A stretch of 64,000 nucleotides of DNA, taken from positions 1 through 64,000 of the forward strand of contig NW_024468264.1 in assembly GCF_002104995.1 (NCBI RefSeq), given 5' to 3'. Positions 21,339-32,489 of the stretch are shown here, piece after piece (the stretch's first letter is position 1; each line of letters starts with the position of its first letter). This DNA is from Linderina pennispora. Taxonomy: Eukaryota > Kickxellomycota > Kickxellomycetes > Kickxellales > Kickxellaceae. Below the pieces are notes generated by a model that was given only the letters and a program-made list of their open reading frames with translations, was not told the origin of the DNA and did no database searches. Position numbers and translations under genes: made by a program.

Positions 21339-23156
21339 CCAGCATTCCCCCAAACATACTTTTGGAATTTTGAATAACAGAAAAGGTAAAGACATTGCGG
21401 TACTGCTCCCCTAATGCCATCTTGGCAGACCCAGCAGGATTGATTGGCGCGCTTGGTCCAGGTTGGGAGCACGGATATCCATATCTGCTTACCTGAAAAC
21501 GGCCAACAGTTGGGGAAACGCGGGCTGAATACTACAGCTGCAGATGATGCTTGAACGGGCACACCGCCTGTATCCGGGCGATTGTCCTGCGTCTGTGCAT
21601 TCCCATGCCCAACATCCTTGGATGGGCGACGGGCAGTGCAATCAGGATGTCTAGAATAGTAGTTGCAAGTAATCTGCCCACATCGTTTCTTTGCAAAAAG
21701 AGTGAATATGGCCGACATATGTGCATGATCGAGCAGTCTATTTTTAGCAATAATACCCGCGATTTACATTATGTGGCTTTTGGGGGAGAGGGCAAGATGT
21801 GCAAGGGAAACCCCGGTTACAGCCTTACAACAAGAGGGGGCCAAGGTCGGGCGACCAGTCACGCACCCAATCGGCTCATGGCCACTCCTTCTGAAGATAA
21901 GGGCATATACGACAACAATTGCAGCCCAAGAAATGTCGCAACAGTTGAGCTGAACCTCACATTGGCTAAAAATAGATAAGTATTGTCCTGCGTCAAACAA
22001 TCTACGGGGGTGCCATCAATATGGCTCTATTCAGTTGGCTTGGCAGCCATTCCCAGAAGCCCGATTGTGCGCAGGGCCATATTCCTATATTTAGATAAAC
22101 TCTCTTGCTGAAAGAGGGCTGAGCTATGGCGGTGCAGCGGCACCCAATGTTTTGCACATCTCTCCACTTCCGGACAACAATGGCCAATGTGCAATTGATC
22201 GGAAGAATGGGCGAGAAAAAGGAAGGCTTGGCAGTGTTTACAGTTTCTGAATAATGCCCTTGGCAGCCGACTGACCGCATTTGGTCAGTGTTGTGCCAAG
22301 GAGAAAAGCGAAAATGATCGGATTGTGCGGCCGGCTCACTTTGGCAGACAAGGAAAAAGGAGTTGTGCTCATATTTCAGTGGCCTGTTGACGTAATTCTG
22401 CCCTTGAGTGGCTTTTGCCGTGTAATGACCCTTAGGGCAATCGCTCTAGAGATACGTCTGACATGCAAAGTGAGGTCATTGGGAAAACCTTAATCAGCCG
22501 GAGCCTTGGCAGCTCGGACAAGAGAGCGGGTGTTAAAAAACGTGTAACAAAAATAGCTTTTGCCCCATGTACAACGGGAGATACGGACGACGATGCCCAT
22601 AGGCTGCATGCACAATTTCTCAACATCTGCGGCCACAAAGGATGTGTCTGTGAGAACTCCTCTGCTGCGATACGGGAGCAAAGGTGTAGTTTGGGAAAAG
22701 GTGCTTGGACAATCCCCCATGTATGGCTGCAGCCTTGTGCATCCACAGACGGAAAAGATGGGGGCGGGCAAAAAGCGGGTAGGGAACGAGGACCAATTCC
22801 CCAATTGTTTGTCGCTTGAACAATTGCCCGAGGCAGCGAGATACTATTCCATCCTTTTCTCTTATCCCAAGATTCGCGTGCGGCCTATTTTTAGTTTTAT
22901 ACGCCCGATCACCTACAGTCACGGGCTGGGCGCGAGGGAAATGAAGTATAAAAGACCGATCAAGTGCCTGAACCAGTCATTTTTTGGTCAGAGCACATTC
23001 AACATCGGAGTTCCATTTGGCATCCTATCTTTTATCCTCAGCATTGCAAAGGCACCCTCACATCAGCACACTTCTTACCAAGCACAATCTTGCTGCATTC
23101 GCATCCACTTTCCCAAGCACGCCCACACCGTCATTTATCACGTCACCACATCTGCA
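21339..23156. other. 1.8-kb intergenic region, no gene supported
   Basis: Several open frames of 100-150 codons occur on both strands, but none shows conserved motifs or biased composition. A TATA box (TATAAAAG, 22947-22954) about 210 bp before the small zinc-finger gene is the only promoter-like site I trust. Confidence 0.4.
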
Positions 23157-23321
23157 ATGTCTCGGTTCAACTCGCGCTCACGCTTCTCGCATGCCCTGCT
23201 TGCCTGCCAAATGACAATATGGAAATGCAGCGTCTGCGGTGCGTGCTTTGATAGCGAGCCCGAGGTGCAGGAGCACTTTGCCGCCGAACACCTGTTTGCG
23301 CCCCTGGACGAATTCATGTAA
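23157..23321 (+). CDS. 54-aa single C2H2 zinc-finger microprotein
   Basis: MSRFNSRSRFSHALLACQMT followed by one finger, WKCSVCGACFDSEPEVQEHF then AAEH (C-x2-C-x12-H-x4-H), ending PLDEFM. A single finger seldom binds DNA alone, so protein or RNA contact is as likely. A TATA box lies 210 bp upstream and an AATAAA 300 bp downstream (about 23619). The same frame is open upstream to about 22560 but crosses the TATA box, so I prefer this ATG. A short 5' exon cannot be excluded. Confidence 0.5.
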   Translation: MSRFNSRSRFSHALLACQMTIWKCSVCGACFDSEPEVQEHFAAEHLFAPLDEFM

Positions 23322-23666
23322 AGGATTCTTTGACAAGGCTCCTTCCTGCAATCACCCCTCTGCATACCGTCACGATTCCGTGGTTTTCTATTTCTTCACG
23401 CATCACCTGTATTATCTTTATCCCCTCACTTTTTCTGGCACGGTGCGAGCGGCGCATGGCTGACCAGACGCCACATCTCTGGCGCCACGCACGGCTTCTC
23501 TGAGCCAGGCCTGTTGAGCCTATATCTGTTATCCTTTTATATTTTTATCCTCACCTCATTCCACCTCATGCAGCTGTATACTTATCTTTTGACGACTCTT
23601 CTTCTGCATCCACAAAGCAATAAACGTCACAACAGTATTTCAGTGTTTGAGAATTTTTTTACAGCT
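23322..23666. other. Convergent 3' region, no gene
   Basis: T-rich flank between the zinc-finger microgene and TFIIS. Holds AATAAA near 23619 on the + strand. No coding signal. Confidence 0.4.
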
Positions 23667-24917
23667 TCAGCAGAACTTCCACCGGTTGTTACAGTTGGTG
23701 CACGTAACGAACGTGGTCATCGGCTCATCCGCACTCCGCGTCTGCATCTGGTAGTATGTGCATTTGCGGCTCTTGCAGCGACCACACCGGAACTGGTCAG
23801 TCTCTGCCTCGGTCTGGCCTGCACCCTGTGCCTTGAATAGGTTTTCCTCCTTGATTTCTCCATCTGCTCCTTCAGATCGTCTGACGCCATCTCCTCCTTG
23901 GACATCGAGCACAGCCGCTCGGGCGTAAATGTTACCGTCGACCACACGCATGCGCAGGGCTGGATTCTTCTTATCCTTCAGGTTCAGGACCAGCGACCTG
24001 ATGCGCGCCTTGTAGTTGGGTGTCGCGCCGCTCTCCTTTGCATACTCTATCCGCTCAATGGCCGCTGCACGCTTAGCAATCAACTCTCCGTCGGCATTAC
24101 TGTCGACCGCCATGGCATTATACAGCATTTCAGGCGCACTTGTCACGCACGCTGTCGCCGCTCGACGGGATAGTGATGCCATCGCTCGCAACTGTGCGCG
24201 CACCGGCCGTGCTCGATGCCCGCCGCATTGCGGGCGGAGGCTGCTCCGCACTGGCCCCGCTGTTCGCTGCTGTGCCATTTGCTGAGCCATTGGCCGAGCC
24301 ATTGGTTGAGCCATTGGCCGAGTTCTTGGCCTAGCTTCTCGGTCTTTTGGGCACTGCCTGTGCGCGCCACAGGCGTCTGCGATCCTGAATTCGATCCGGG
24401 AGCCAGACACAGAGCCGCCCTTTGCATTTGCTGCCATAACGTCCTTCTTCCATTTGTGCACCAGTCTCTTGGCCTGGGTCGCAATCTCCGCGTCCTCGTT
24501 GTTTCTCAGCTTGCCGACAGCCTGGCCAATCACCGTGGTCTAGATCAAGCAAAAAGGAGACGGGCTGCATTAGAAACACAGTCGGTACTTGTACACATGC
24601 CGTTGATTCGATGTCGACAGCAGGCCGCCTTCTGCGCATGCAATGCTATGAACTTACCCTCAGCAGCTTCTCATCGACGCGGATACTGTACAGCTGAGTC
24701 AGTACCTCTTGAATGGCCTACGTACACACCACAGCAGGCATGCAGTACATCGTCAGTATGAGGATTGCAGTGCCCCGGACTCTACGTCCAGCGTATTATG
24801 AAATTGCGTGTAAATGTGCGGAGACTCCCTTACCGTCTTCTTACCGCTGTCGTGTGCTTCGGTCAGCGCCTTGCGCAACCTCTGGAGCTCCTCTTGCTTA
24901 TGTGCTACGTCCGACAT
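23667..24917 (-). CDS. DST1: Transcription elongation factor TFIIS, multiple frame breaks
   Basis: Rescues arrested RNA polymerase II by stimulating transcript cleavage. Exon 1 (24834-24917, MSDVAHKQEELQRLRKALTE...) and exon 2 (24658-24717, AIQEVLTQLYSIRVDEKLLR) join exon 3 (from 24539, TTVIGQAVGKLRN) through clean phase-0 introns of 116 and 118 nt to form the LW/TND domain. A linker rich in NGSANGS repeats follows, then the central domain (EMLYNAMAVD, IEYAKESGATPNYKARIRSL, DKKNPALR). The zinc ribbon is FRCGRCKSRKC...TTFVTCTNCNNRWKFC, but the ribbon's usual RSADEP appears (catalytic Asp-Glu seen). About six one-base frame changes lie between 23800 and 24420, none at a splice site. Joined length is about 330 residues. 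Confidence 0.9.
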
Positions 24918-25140
24918 GTATGCAATATGCGCTAAGCGTGTTTGGCAGCCAAAGAAAACGAGTTCAAATTGGGATTTATAAAGAAAGGGCGCGAAACCTG
25001 GAGAATAGGTAAACGAAAGAACAAAAAGCAAAAAAACTTTTGGAGCTCAACACGCGCCGAAAAAATTGTTTCAGCTAGAACGCTGAGTGCGAAAAAAAAA
25101 ATACTACTGGATGAGGGGAGCCGGCTCGGGATTGTCCAGC

Positions 25141-27320
25141 CTACTGCTTCTTCTTGAAATCGGCGTAGAACCGGAGCATTTCAGGTGTGATGCGCTTCTT
25201 GAATCCACGCAGGCACTTGTCAAAGTGCTTCATCTCGACACAGTCGGCATCCACATTCTCTGTCATCGCCTCCATGGCAGCCTCCTGGCACAGTGAGACC
25301 ATCTCGGCGCCCGAAAATCCGTCGGTTCGTCCCAGCCAGCACCTCCGCATTGACATCATCTGCGCAGGCAATCTTTTTGAACTGCAGCTTCAGAATCTCG
25401 GCTCGCGTCGCCTGGTCTGGTGGACCGACATAGATAAGTCGGTCGATGCGGTCTGGTCTCAAAATGCCAGCGTCGATGACGTCTGGGCGGTTGGTTGCCG
25501 CTACCACAGTGACGTTGACCAGTGGCTCGATGCCATCAAGCTCGGTCAATAGTTGCGACAAGACGCGGTCAGCAACCGACGTGCCGTCTCCTGACGATCC
25601 GCGCTTGACTGTCAGTGCGTCGATTTCATCAAAGAAAACAATCGACGGCGCGGCAGCCCGTGCCTTGCGGAACACCTCGCGCACAGGCCTTCTCAGACTC
25701 GCCGACCCACTTGCTGAACAATTCGGGTCCGCGGACTGCAATAAAATTGAGACCAGCCTCGGTCGCCAGTGCCTTGGCAGTCAGTGTCTTGCTGCAGCCA
25801 GGAGGACCATAAAGAAGAACACCCTTGGGCGGGCGGATTCCCATGCGCTGGAATGCCTCTGGGTGCTTCAGCGGCCACTCCACCGACTCCTTCAGCAGCT
25901 GCTTTGTCTCTTCCTGTCCGCCAATATCGCTCCACTTGACATTGGGGATCTCTAGCGTCACCTCGCGCATGGTGCTGGGCTTGATTAGCCGTGACGCAGC
26001 GACAACATCATCGTTGGCAACTTCAAGGGATTCTGTAGTGGATGCCGGATCTGAAGACGTGTGTCGCTTGATGGCAATTGATGGCTGCTTCGCGTACAAG
26101 CGCCTCAATGTCAGCTCCCACGAACCCATGTGTGCTAGCCGCCAGAGACTCCACCTGCTCCTCTGTCAGAGAATTGGGTGTCTTGCCAAGCTTCTTGAGG
26201 AGAATATGCAGCCGTGCTTCAGGACTGGGAATGGGCACTTCGATCTCGCGGTCGAATCGGCCTGGTCTGCGCAGCGCCGAGTCAACGGCATTTGGCCGGT
26301 TTGTTGCACCAATGACCACCAGCCGATCATTGACACGATCCGATACACCGTCCATCAAGGTCAGCAAAGTCGCCACCACCCGCTTGCTTGCCTCTCCCTC
26401 GCTGTCGCCGCGCTTAGGACATAGTGCATCGATTTCGTCAATGAAAATAATGCTGGGACTCTGTTTACGCGCTTCATCAAAGATCTCACGTAGCCGCGCC
26501 TCGGTCTCGCCGTAGTACTTGTTTGTTATCTCCGCGCCGTTGATGACGTGCACAAACGCCTGTGTCTCGCCGGCCACTGCGCGTGCGATCAGCGTTTTGC
26601 CTGTGCCTGGCGGCCCAAAAAGAAGAACCCCGCGGGGTGGCTGCAGCCCGTACTCGGCAAATATCTCGGGTTCCTGCAGCGATGTCTCAACTACTGGCCG
26701 CACCTCAGCCACCTCCTTATCGAGCCCGCCAATTGCATCGTATGTCACGGACTGTGCTTCCCTGTTGGTGCTCTCAGACTCTTTGACTACAATGACGCGA
26801 GTTTTGTCGCGCGACACAATGGCCGGATCGCCTGCTGAAAGCATGCTGCCTGACTCAGCTTCGATGCCGATAATACGAATCCGGCGATTCTGTCCATTGA
26901 CCATGATATCAACTAGCTGGTCTGGCGTAATGCACCCCACGTCAACGAGCACCTCCTTTGCATAAATCTTTGTAAACTCATCTGACGACATCGGTGTAGC
27001 GAATTGAACCCTCACTGTCTTTGCCTCCGTTGGCTGATCACCAATCTTTTCTACCAGCAACCGAGCTCCGACTTGCGCTTGGCAGTTTATCATGGCCACG
27101 CTCGACAGCTGAACCTCGTCAACTTCGCCCAGAAACGACGGCCACGCCATTCCATATGTAACTGGGCCTTTTCCATTCGAATCGGCCAGCTGGATCCGAA
27201 CTATATCGCCGGCAACATACGCGCTCTCCTGCATTTTATCGATGCTGATCAGCACCCTCTTGTTGTGTCGCGGTCCGATCCGACTCCTTTTTCTTCCTCA
27301 AAACAGCCTTTAACTCCATT
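25141..27320 (-). CDS. AFG2: AAA+ ATPase AFG2/SPATA5, four frame breaks
   Basis: Type II hexameric ATPase that strips Rlp24 from cytoplasmic pre-60S particles. Start [15 protein letters not shown] at 27320, then an N-domain ([21 protein letters not shown]). D1: Walker [11 protein letters not shown], Walker [16 protein letters not shown], sensor [11 protein letters not shown]2: [20 protein letters not shown], Walker [11 protein letters not shown] (GCSKT is typical of AFG2 and separates it from Cdc48), Walker [26 protein letters not shown]. The end is [12 protein letters not shown]. Frames change near 27265, 26100, 25690 and 25345, each fixed by one base. Joined length is about 725 residues, slightly shorter than yeast Afg2. 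Confidence 0.93.
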
Positions 27321-27644
27321 ATAACAGTATGTTCACGGCAAAAAGGAGAGCGAGTATAATATGCTTGGGTAGCGACGATTCGCACCATCAATTTTTGTGT
27401 ATATCGGCTGGTGTAAATAAAACTATAATGGGCAGTGACTGCAGATGCAAGTTGACTCCATACCATGTGCGATAGATCTGTGTTTGGTACCAGTAGGATA
27501 GATACATTCACCTCAGTATGACCATAGGGGTATATTGAAAACCTGCTGTCAATAAACTCATCATAGAATGAAAGTACAGTGAAAGACCCTTGCTGCATCT
27601 AAACCCCTGCTCTAGACATGTTTAGGACACGGCTCCAAATTAAA
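27321..27644. other. Intergenic, AFG2 promoter side
   Basis: AT-rich, no coding signal. Lies between the AFG2 start and the 3' end of the unknown zinc-finger gene on the same strand. Confidence 0.4.
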
Positions 27645-28729
27645 TTAATCGCTAACCTCAACATACTTTGCAAAGCTACGCTTGGAAAACAGCTGCTGAG
27701 CCGAAACTACAGGAGCGGTAGCCGGACTCTGCATCCCTCTGTGCTCGTGGCTGAAATGGCTGTTGAGCGTGACCCTGTTATCACTAAGATACCCGCATAC
27801 CGTGCATTTTAGCACCTTGGTGACAGGCAACGAAGGGATCCTCGATATTGCCTTCCCCTTGCAAGATCCAAGCCATGTCTTGGCTGACTCTGTGCTACAC
27901 ACCCTGTATGGATATGATTTGAGGTACCTTACTGCAGCATCGATATCGCTGTTGGACTGGAATCTTTTGACGTAACGACTTGGCGCTGGCAATGCACTTG
28001 TAAAAATGAGAAGCGGGCTTACGATTGATAATAGCACGCTCGCACATGCAGCAAACAAGCAAACCATGTGGTGAGTGCAGGAATAGCCCGACGTTCCCCA
28101 GGGGACTCCTTTCGTTCGACTCCTATATGTGCAGAATTCACTATTAGTATTAAGATACGCACAGCATTAGGTAGCGTAAATTGTATGTAGATAATGTGGG
28201 GAAATATACCTGAATGATGGACTCTGTCGCAGGTAAGATAGCCGGTAAACCGCTGGTGTTACTGCTAGATGTAGTCGTTTCACTACCATCACTCTGGCCT
28301 TCGGTGTGACTCGGAGATTGACTCTGTGTCGGGCTCAGACCTGAAGGCTGTGTGTTGCATGGGGTACTGACACTACTCCTAACAATTGCGTATGCCTCGG
28401 TGATGCAGTCGCTACAGGTCTGTGTGTGCTGCCTAGACTCTATACCAACAGCAGGCATTTTTCCGCACCGGCAAATAATGTGGTCATCGCTAGTTCTTAC
28501 AAAAGACAATACCACATCATTGTAGTATATCGTTTGGTACATATCATCGTGCGTGTGGCTATGCCGATGTAGCTTCTTTCTGACATCGAGCACGTCTTTG
28601 CATATTCCATACAAACGGCGGTGTTCTGGAGCAGAGTTGTGGCGCCGCATAATTTTTCTACGCAGCTCCTCTAGGCAGAGGTGCACCATTGGCACAGTCT
28701 GAGTAAGTGCGCTTCATCAAAGCCATCAT
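27645..28729 (-). CDS. Unidentified multi-zinc-finger protein
   Basis: Composite model. The 5' part from an ATG at 28729 (MMALMKRTYSDCANG, then after a frame change CLEELRRKIMRRHNSAPEHR) carries IICRCGKMPAVGIESRQHTQTC, a Cys/His cluster, then a Ser/Thr/Gln-rich linker ending ATESIIQ before a GTATAT donor (about 28208). A TAG near 28123 opens a second exon with LLVCCMCERAIIN then HFYKC (Cys-x2-Cys...His...Cys). After one more frame change comes the final C2H2 finger LKCTVCGYLSDNRVTLNSHF then SHEH. Two spaced fingers with a Leu-Pro-Val stretch just before the second recall DUF3505/OrsD-type fungal proteins, but this is a weak match from memory. Function unknown. Confidence 0.4.
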
Positions 28730-29706
28730 GATACTGTCACTAGTGATGCTGGGAAAAAAAAGAAAGCAGTCTATAACAAAAGTGAAAGGTACGATAATGT
28801 TTGAGATGAAATAGGAATCTAAGACACGGTGCCACCTTGGGTGTTGACCTACCATTTATAATCTCAGAGCGAAAGGAGCCAATTGCCGCCTAAGTCTAGG
28901 TATTACCAAAGACTTGACTACAATGTGGCAAAGAGGTGTGGAGTATTGGACCTTGCTCATTGAGCAGCCGTTGGTGAGCATGCTCGTTCTGCAATGATAC
29001 AAACACCACTCTTTTATAAAGCAGCCTTGAATAAATCAATTTATGCCATGAATATCCGAAAATGCCGATCTCAAGGTTGGCAAAGAAATGGATACGATTC
29101 ATGAACAATAAACAGGTCACAAAAGGGTTTCTACCTTCGGATACTGGTCTGTTCCATGTACTGCATACCAAAAGGGAAGAGATATAAAGAGCTCAAAATC
29201 TTATTCTGTAATGGAGCTGTACGGAATTGCAGCAAAGAATTCTTGCACCGCTGCAATCTACACATGTACAATGAATCTATCTCTCGAAAGGGAAAAGTAT
29301 CATGAGCAAACATCTTGAATAATATCCGGACCATTAGTACGTGTTACTGACATGATACATCTAGCATTTTATTGGAAAGGTTGCTGTATGATCGTATGGC
29401 TGACAACATAATCGGTGTTGCAGAGAAAGTGAATTTGTTGACATCCGGAGTCGGGAATCTCCCTACGCCGCCATGGGCAAAGCTGGAACGCACACATAAA
29501 AGTTCGCACAGACTATCAGGTCTCTCCCCTCAGTCATATTTTTGAAAGGTTATGCTTCCATAGACCCGATAACCACCCACCCCTTAAGTAAACAAACCCA
29601 ACCGATAAGAACAGAACGTACCAGCCACCTTCATCGACATGGTAATACTGAGTATTATGCTCGTTTGTGGTTATGAAGCTTACGGATTTCAACACAATTC
29701 AATATG
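28730..29706. other. Intergenic, no gene recognised
   Basis: About 1 kb of AT-rich sequence, including the promoter of the zinc-finger gene and the 3' flank of the first dehydrogenase. Open frames under 95 codons, none convincing. Confidence 0.4.
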
Positions 29707-30569
29707 CTACTGCTGGCCAGCTAAAGCACGGAGCTCGCTCAGCCGCTCTAGCTGTTCGTCCGTGACCATGTGGTCGCGACTGAGCTCGGATAGCTTGGTG
29801 CCAGGCACGACATTATACTGTTCAAAGTCGGTGACACCCGATTCGCGCAGCACCAGCTCATCAAGACAGAAGTTGCCAGTAAACTGTCGCGAGTCCTGGG
29901 TCACAATCCAATACGCAGCGTCGGCCATGATGGCGGGCTTGCGTGGGCGCTCCTGGAACTCGGCGTTACCGCACTCTGCCAGACCATCGGTATCGATGGT
30001 CGAGAAGGGCCACAGGGTGTTGGAGGCAATGCCAAACACGCGCTGTTCTGCCGACAGACCGAATGCCATCAGGCCCATAGTGAACTTGGAGGTCGAGTAC
30101 GCCAGGTTGCGGCAGAACCAGCGCTCATCCAGCTGCGGCTTCGGGCACATCGTGATGATATGTCCGTTGTCACTCTTCTGCAAATGGGGCAGCGCGTACT
30201 TGACGACCTGGAATGTGCCGCGGGTGTTGATGCGGGTCATCATGTCGTACTCATCCATGGTAATGTCTGTCGTCTTCTTGAGGACCAGGATGGTAGCGTT
30301 GTTGACCAAGAATATCGATGCCACCAAAATCCTGGACTGCCAGGTCAACAGCGCTCTTGACTTGCTCCTCGTCCTGGATATCGCACTTTGATGGCTAGGG
30401 GACGGCCGCCGGCGCTGGCAATCTCAGAAACAATAGGGCTCTCGCTTGAGGCGTTGCGTGCTATGACGACAACATTGGCGTTGTCCCGAGCACACCTTAG
30501 CGCTATGGCACGGCCAATGCCGCGGGTTCCGCCGGTGATGAAGACGGTCTTTCCAGTAAGAGGTGCCAT
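29707..30569 (-). CDS. HSDL2-like short-chain dehydrogenase, copy 1 (no PTS1), two frame breaks
   Basis: NAD(P)-dependent SDR of the HSDL2 type. Rossmann motif FITGGTRGIGRAIALR, then NNATILVLKKTT, RINTRGTFQVVKYALPHLQK and the active-site YSTSKFTMGL. The C-terminal signature is FTGNFCLDELVLRESGVTDF. The residue in the CP motif before the active Tyr is Cys (TMCPKPQ). It ends LAGQQ, without a peroxisomal signal, unlike its two neighbours. The frame changes near 30395 (extra A before TGCGAT) and near 30310 (extra T before GGTCAAC), both in short homopolymers. About 286 residues. It lacks the SCP2 domain of animal HSDL2. Confidence 0.85.
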
Positions 30570-30672
30570 GAAGTATCGAGTGGTGTGACAGAGGAAGAAG
30601 CAGAAAAGAGCAGGGAAGAGAAAAGGATTGAGCTCCTGAAAATATCCTGCAGCCAGAAACAATCCTGCCCGC

Positions 30673-30679
30673 TTTTATA
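30673..30679 (-). promoter_or_regulatory. TATA box of dehydrogenase copy 1
   Basis: CTATAAAAG on the minus strand, 104-110 bp upstream of the ATG at 30569. The same element at similar spacing occurs before the two paralogues. Confidence 0.6.
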
Positions 30680-30875
30680 GCCCAGGTTCCCCTGCTGTCC
30701 AGCATCTTTCTGCTAGTGGCTGGATCAGGGGCCAGTGGCAGGCTATGGCACCAGCTATGACATCGTCAAGGGTCGATCTCCTCAAACACAACTCTCATTT
30801 AGTCATTTGCCGTGAGAATCGAAGCGCTTAGAGTACCATGGCTAGAAAATAGAGGAATGTGAAACTAGAAATTAC

Positions 30876-31759
30876 TTAGAGCTTGGCGCCCTGCTTCTTG
30901 CGCAGTGCATCGAGCTCCTGGAGCTGCTTTGCGTCCAGGAAGAAGTCAGGCGACAGGTCCTCGAGCTTGGTGCCCGGGGTGTTGTTGTACTGCTCGAAGT
31001 CAGTGACGCCGTGCTTGCGCAGCAGCAGCTCGTCGAGGCAGAAAGTTGCCCGAGAACTCGCGCGAGCTCTTGGTCAGAATAATGTGGGCCGCATCGGACA
31101 TGATCTCGACCTTGCGCGACTTGCGGTCGTTGATTCCGTCAGCCGCGATCTTTAGCGCAGCGGTCTCCACCATGGTCAGCGGCCACAGGCCGTTGACCGC
31201 GATACCGTACTGGCGGAACTCGCCGGACATACCGAGCACACACAGCGACATGTTATACTTGGCGATTGAGTACGCAGGGAACGGCGCAAACCACTTCTCC
31301 TCTAGCGACAGCGGCGGGCACAGGTTCAGGATATGCGGGTTCTCGGATTTCTTCAGGTACGGCAGCGCCAGCTTTGACACGAGCCAGGTTCCGCGGCCGT
31401 TGATGCTGTGCATCAGGTCGTAGCGCTTGACGTCGGTCTTCTCGGTCGGCGTCAGACTGATCGCCGACGCGTTGTTGACCACAATGTCGATCTTGCCGAA
31501 CGCCTGCAACGGTCTTCTCCAGGGCCGCCTGCACCTGCTTCTCGTCACGGATGTCGCACTGAATCGGGAGCGCCTTGCCGCCAGCAGCCTCGATCTCCTT
31601 GGCGGCCGAGTAGATGGTGCCAGGCAGCTTCGGGTTCGGGTCGGCGGTCTTGGCGGCAATGGCGACACAAGCACCGTCCTGGGCAGCACGGATGGCGATG
31701 GCCTTGCCAATGCCACGGGAGGCGCCGGTGATGAAGAGGACCTTTCCTGCAAGCGACAT
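30876..31759 (-). CDS. HSDL2-like short-chain dehydrogenase, copy 2, PTS1 (AKL)
   Basis: MSLAGKVLFITGASRGIGKA opens the Rossmann fold. PNPKLPGTIYSAAKEIEAAG is an HSDL2-specific stretch. NNASAIS, RGTWLVSKLALPYLKK, the CPPLSLEEKWF segment and active-site YSIAKYNMSL follow, then FCLDELLLRKHGVTDFEQYN and LDALRKKQGAKL. The last three residues AKL are a canonical PTS1, predicting import by PEX5. Frames change near 31505 (before FGKIDIVVNNA) and near 31045 (extra base in the GAAAGTTGCC region). About 293 residues. Close to copy 3 in sequence; the role is probably in fatty-acid or related lipid metabolism, as inferred for HSDL2. Confidence 0.88.
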
Positions 31760-31868
31760 TATTCGAGCTTTGGAATGGATGGAGAAGAGGAAGAAAAAGG
31801 CTGAGGATAAGAAGTGGTGGCTGTATTGATGAACAGGTTGAATTTGTCGGGCAGACAGCTGCTGGTGC

Positions 31869-31875
31869 TTTTATA
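31869..31875 (-). promoter_or_regulatory. TATA box of dehydrogenase copy 2
   Basis: CTATAAAAG on the minus strand, 110-116 bp upstream of the ATG at 31759. An E-box CACGTG lies further upstream at 31941-31946. Confidence 0.6.
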
Positions 31876-32489
31876 GCCAACAACGAGGCGGGGGCGTGCG
31901 GGCAGCAATCCTGGGCCTGTGACTTTTTCTCGATATCTCACACGTGAAAGCAACATTAGCAGGATATGAACGCGGCTGGCACTCGTCTGAAAGTTCTATT
32001 AATTGGATTTCAGGTTCCTCGCTGCTTTTGGCGACCGTGTCCGTATGCCTGTGCGAGGTGGAGGAACGGGCAGCAGCTACTGACGGCACCTAGGGGCTGA
32101 TAGAATCGGAGCAGGCTAAACAGTCATGTGCATAGATCTTGGGCCAGCTCCGCAGTTGCATTGGAGGTCGGGTACCCGGCCATGTCGGCGCCGCCAGTAT
32201 GTCTGGGGTGTGCCGGGTGAATGCAAGTGCGGTGCATTCGATGTAAAAGAATATAGCCTCCAGCAGGCTTCGTGGCACACGGCGGACACAGCGATCGGCT
32301 TCTGAAAGTACAGTTCGGAGCCGGCAACCAGGAGTGTTGGACCGAGCCACGAGCTGCTGAGAGCCGAGCCGCATACTGGCAGTCGAGCGCTGGGCACTGT
32401 CGTCACAGCCGCTGCATGTTTTTCCGGCTCTGCACAGCATTTCTCGAATTTCAAATACGTTTACACTATTCATAATCTCCTTGACTGCA
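31876..32489. other. Divergent spacer between dehydrogenase copy 2 and VPS29
   Basis: Holds CACGTG (31941-31946). Open frames on the minus strand up to 142 codons have no recognisable features. No gene called. Confidence 0.4.

Noticed and set aside
22560-23156. N-terminal extension of the small zinc-finger frame to 253 codons
   Set aside because: The extension runs through the TATA box and lacks protein-like features, so the ATG at 23157 is preferred.
27903-27926. 24-nt GT...AG intron within the zinc-finger gene
   Set aside because: Too short to splice compared with the 72-133 nt introns elsewhere; a frame error is more likely.
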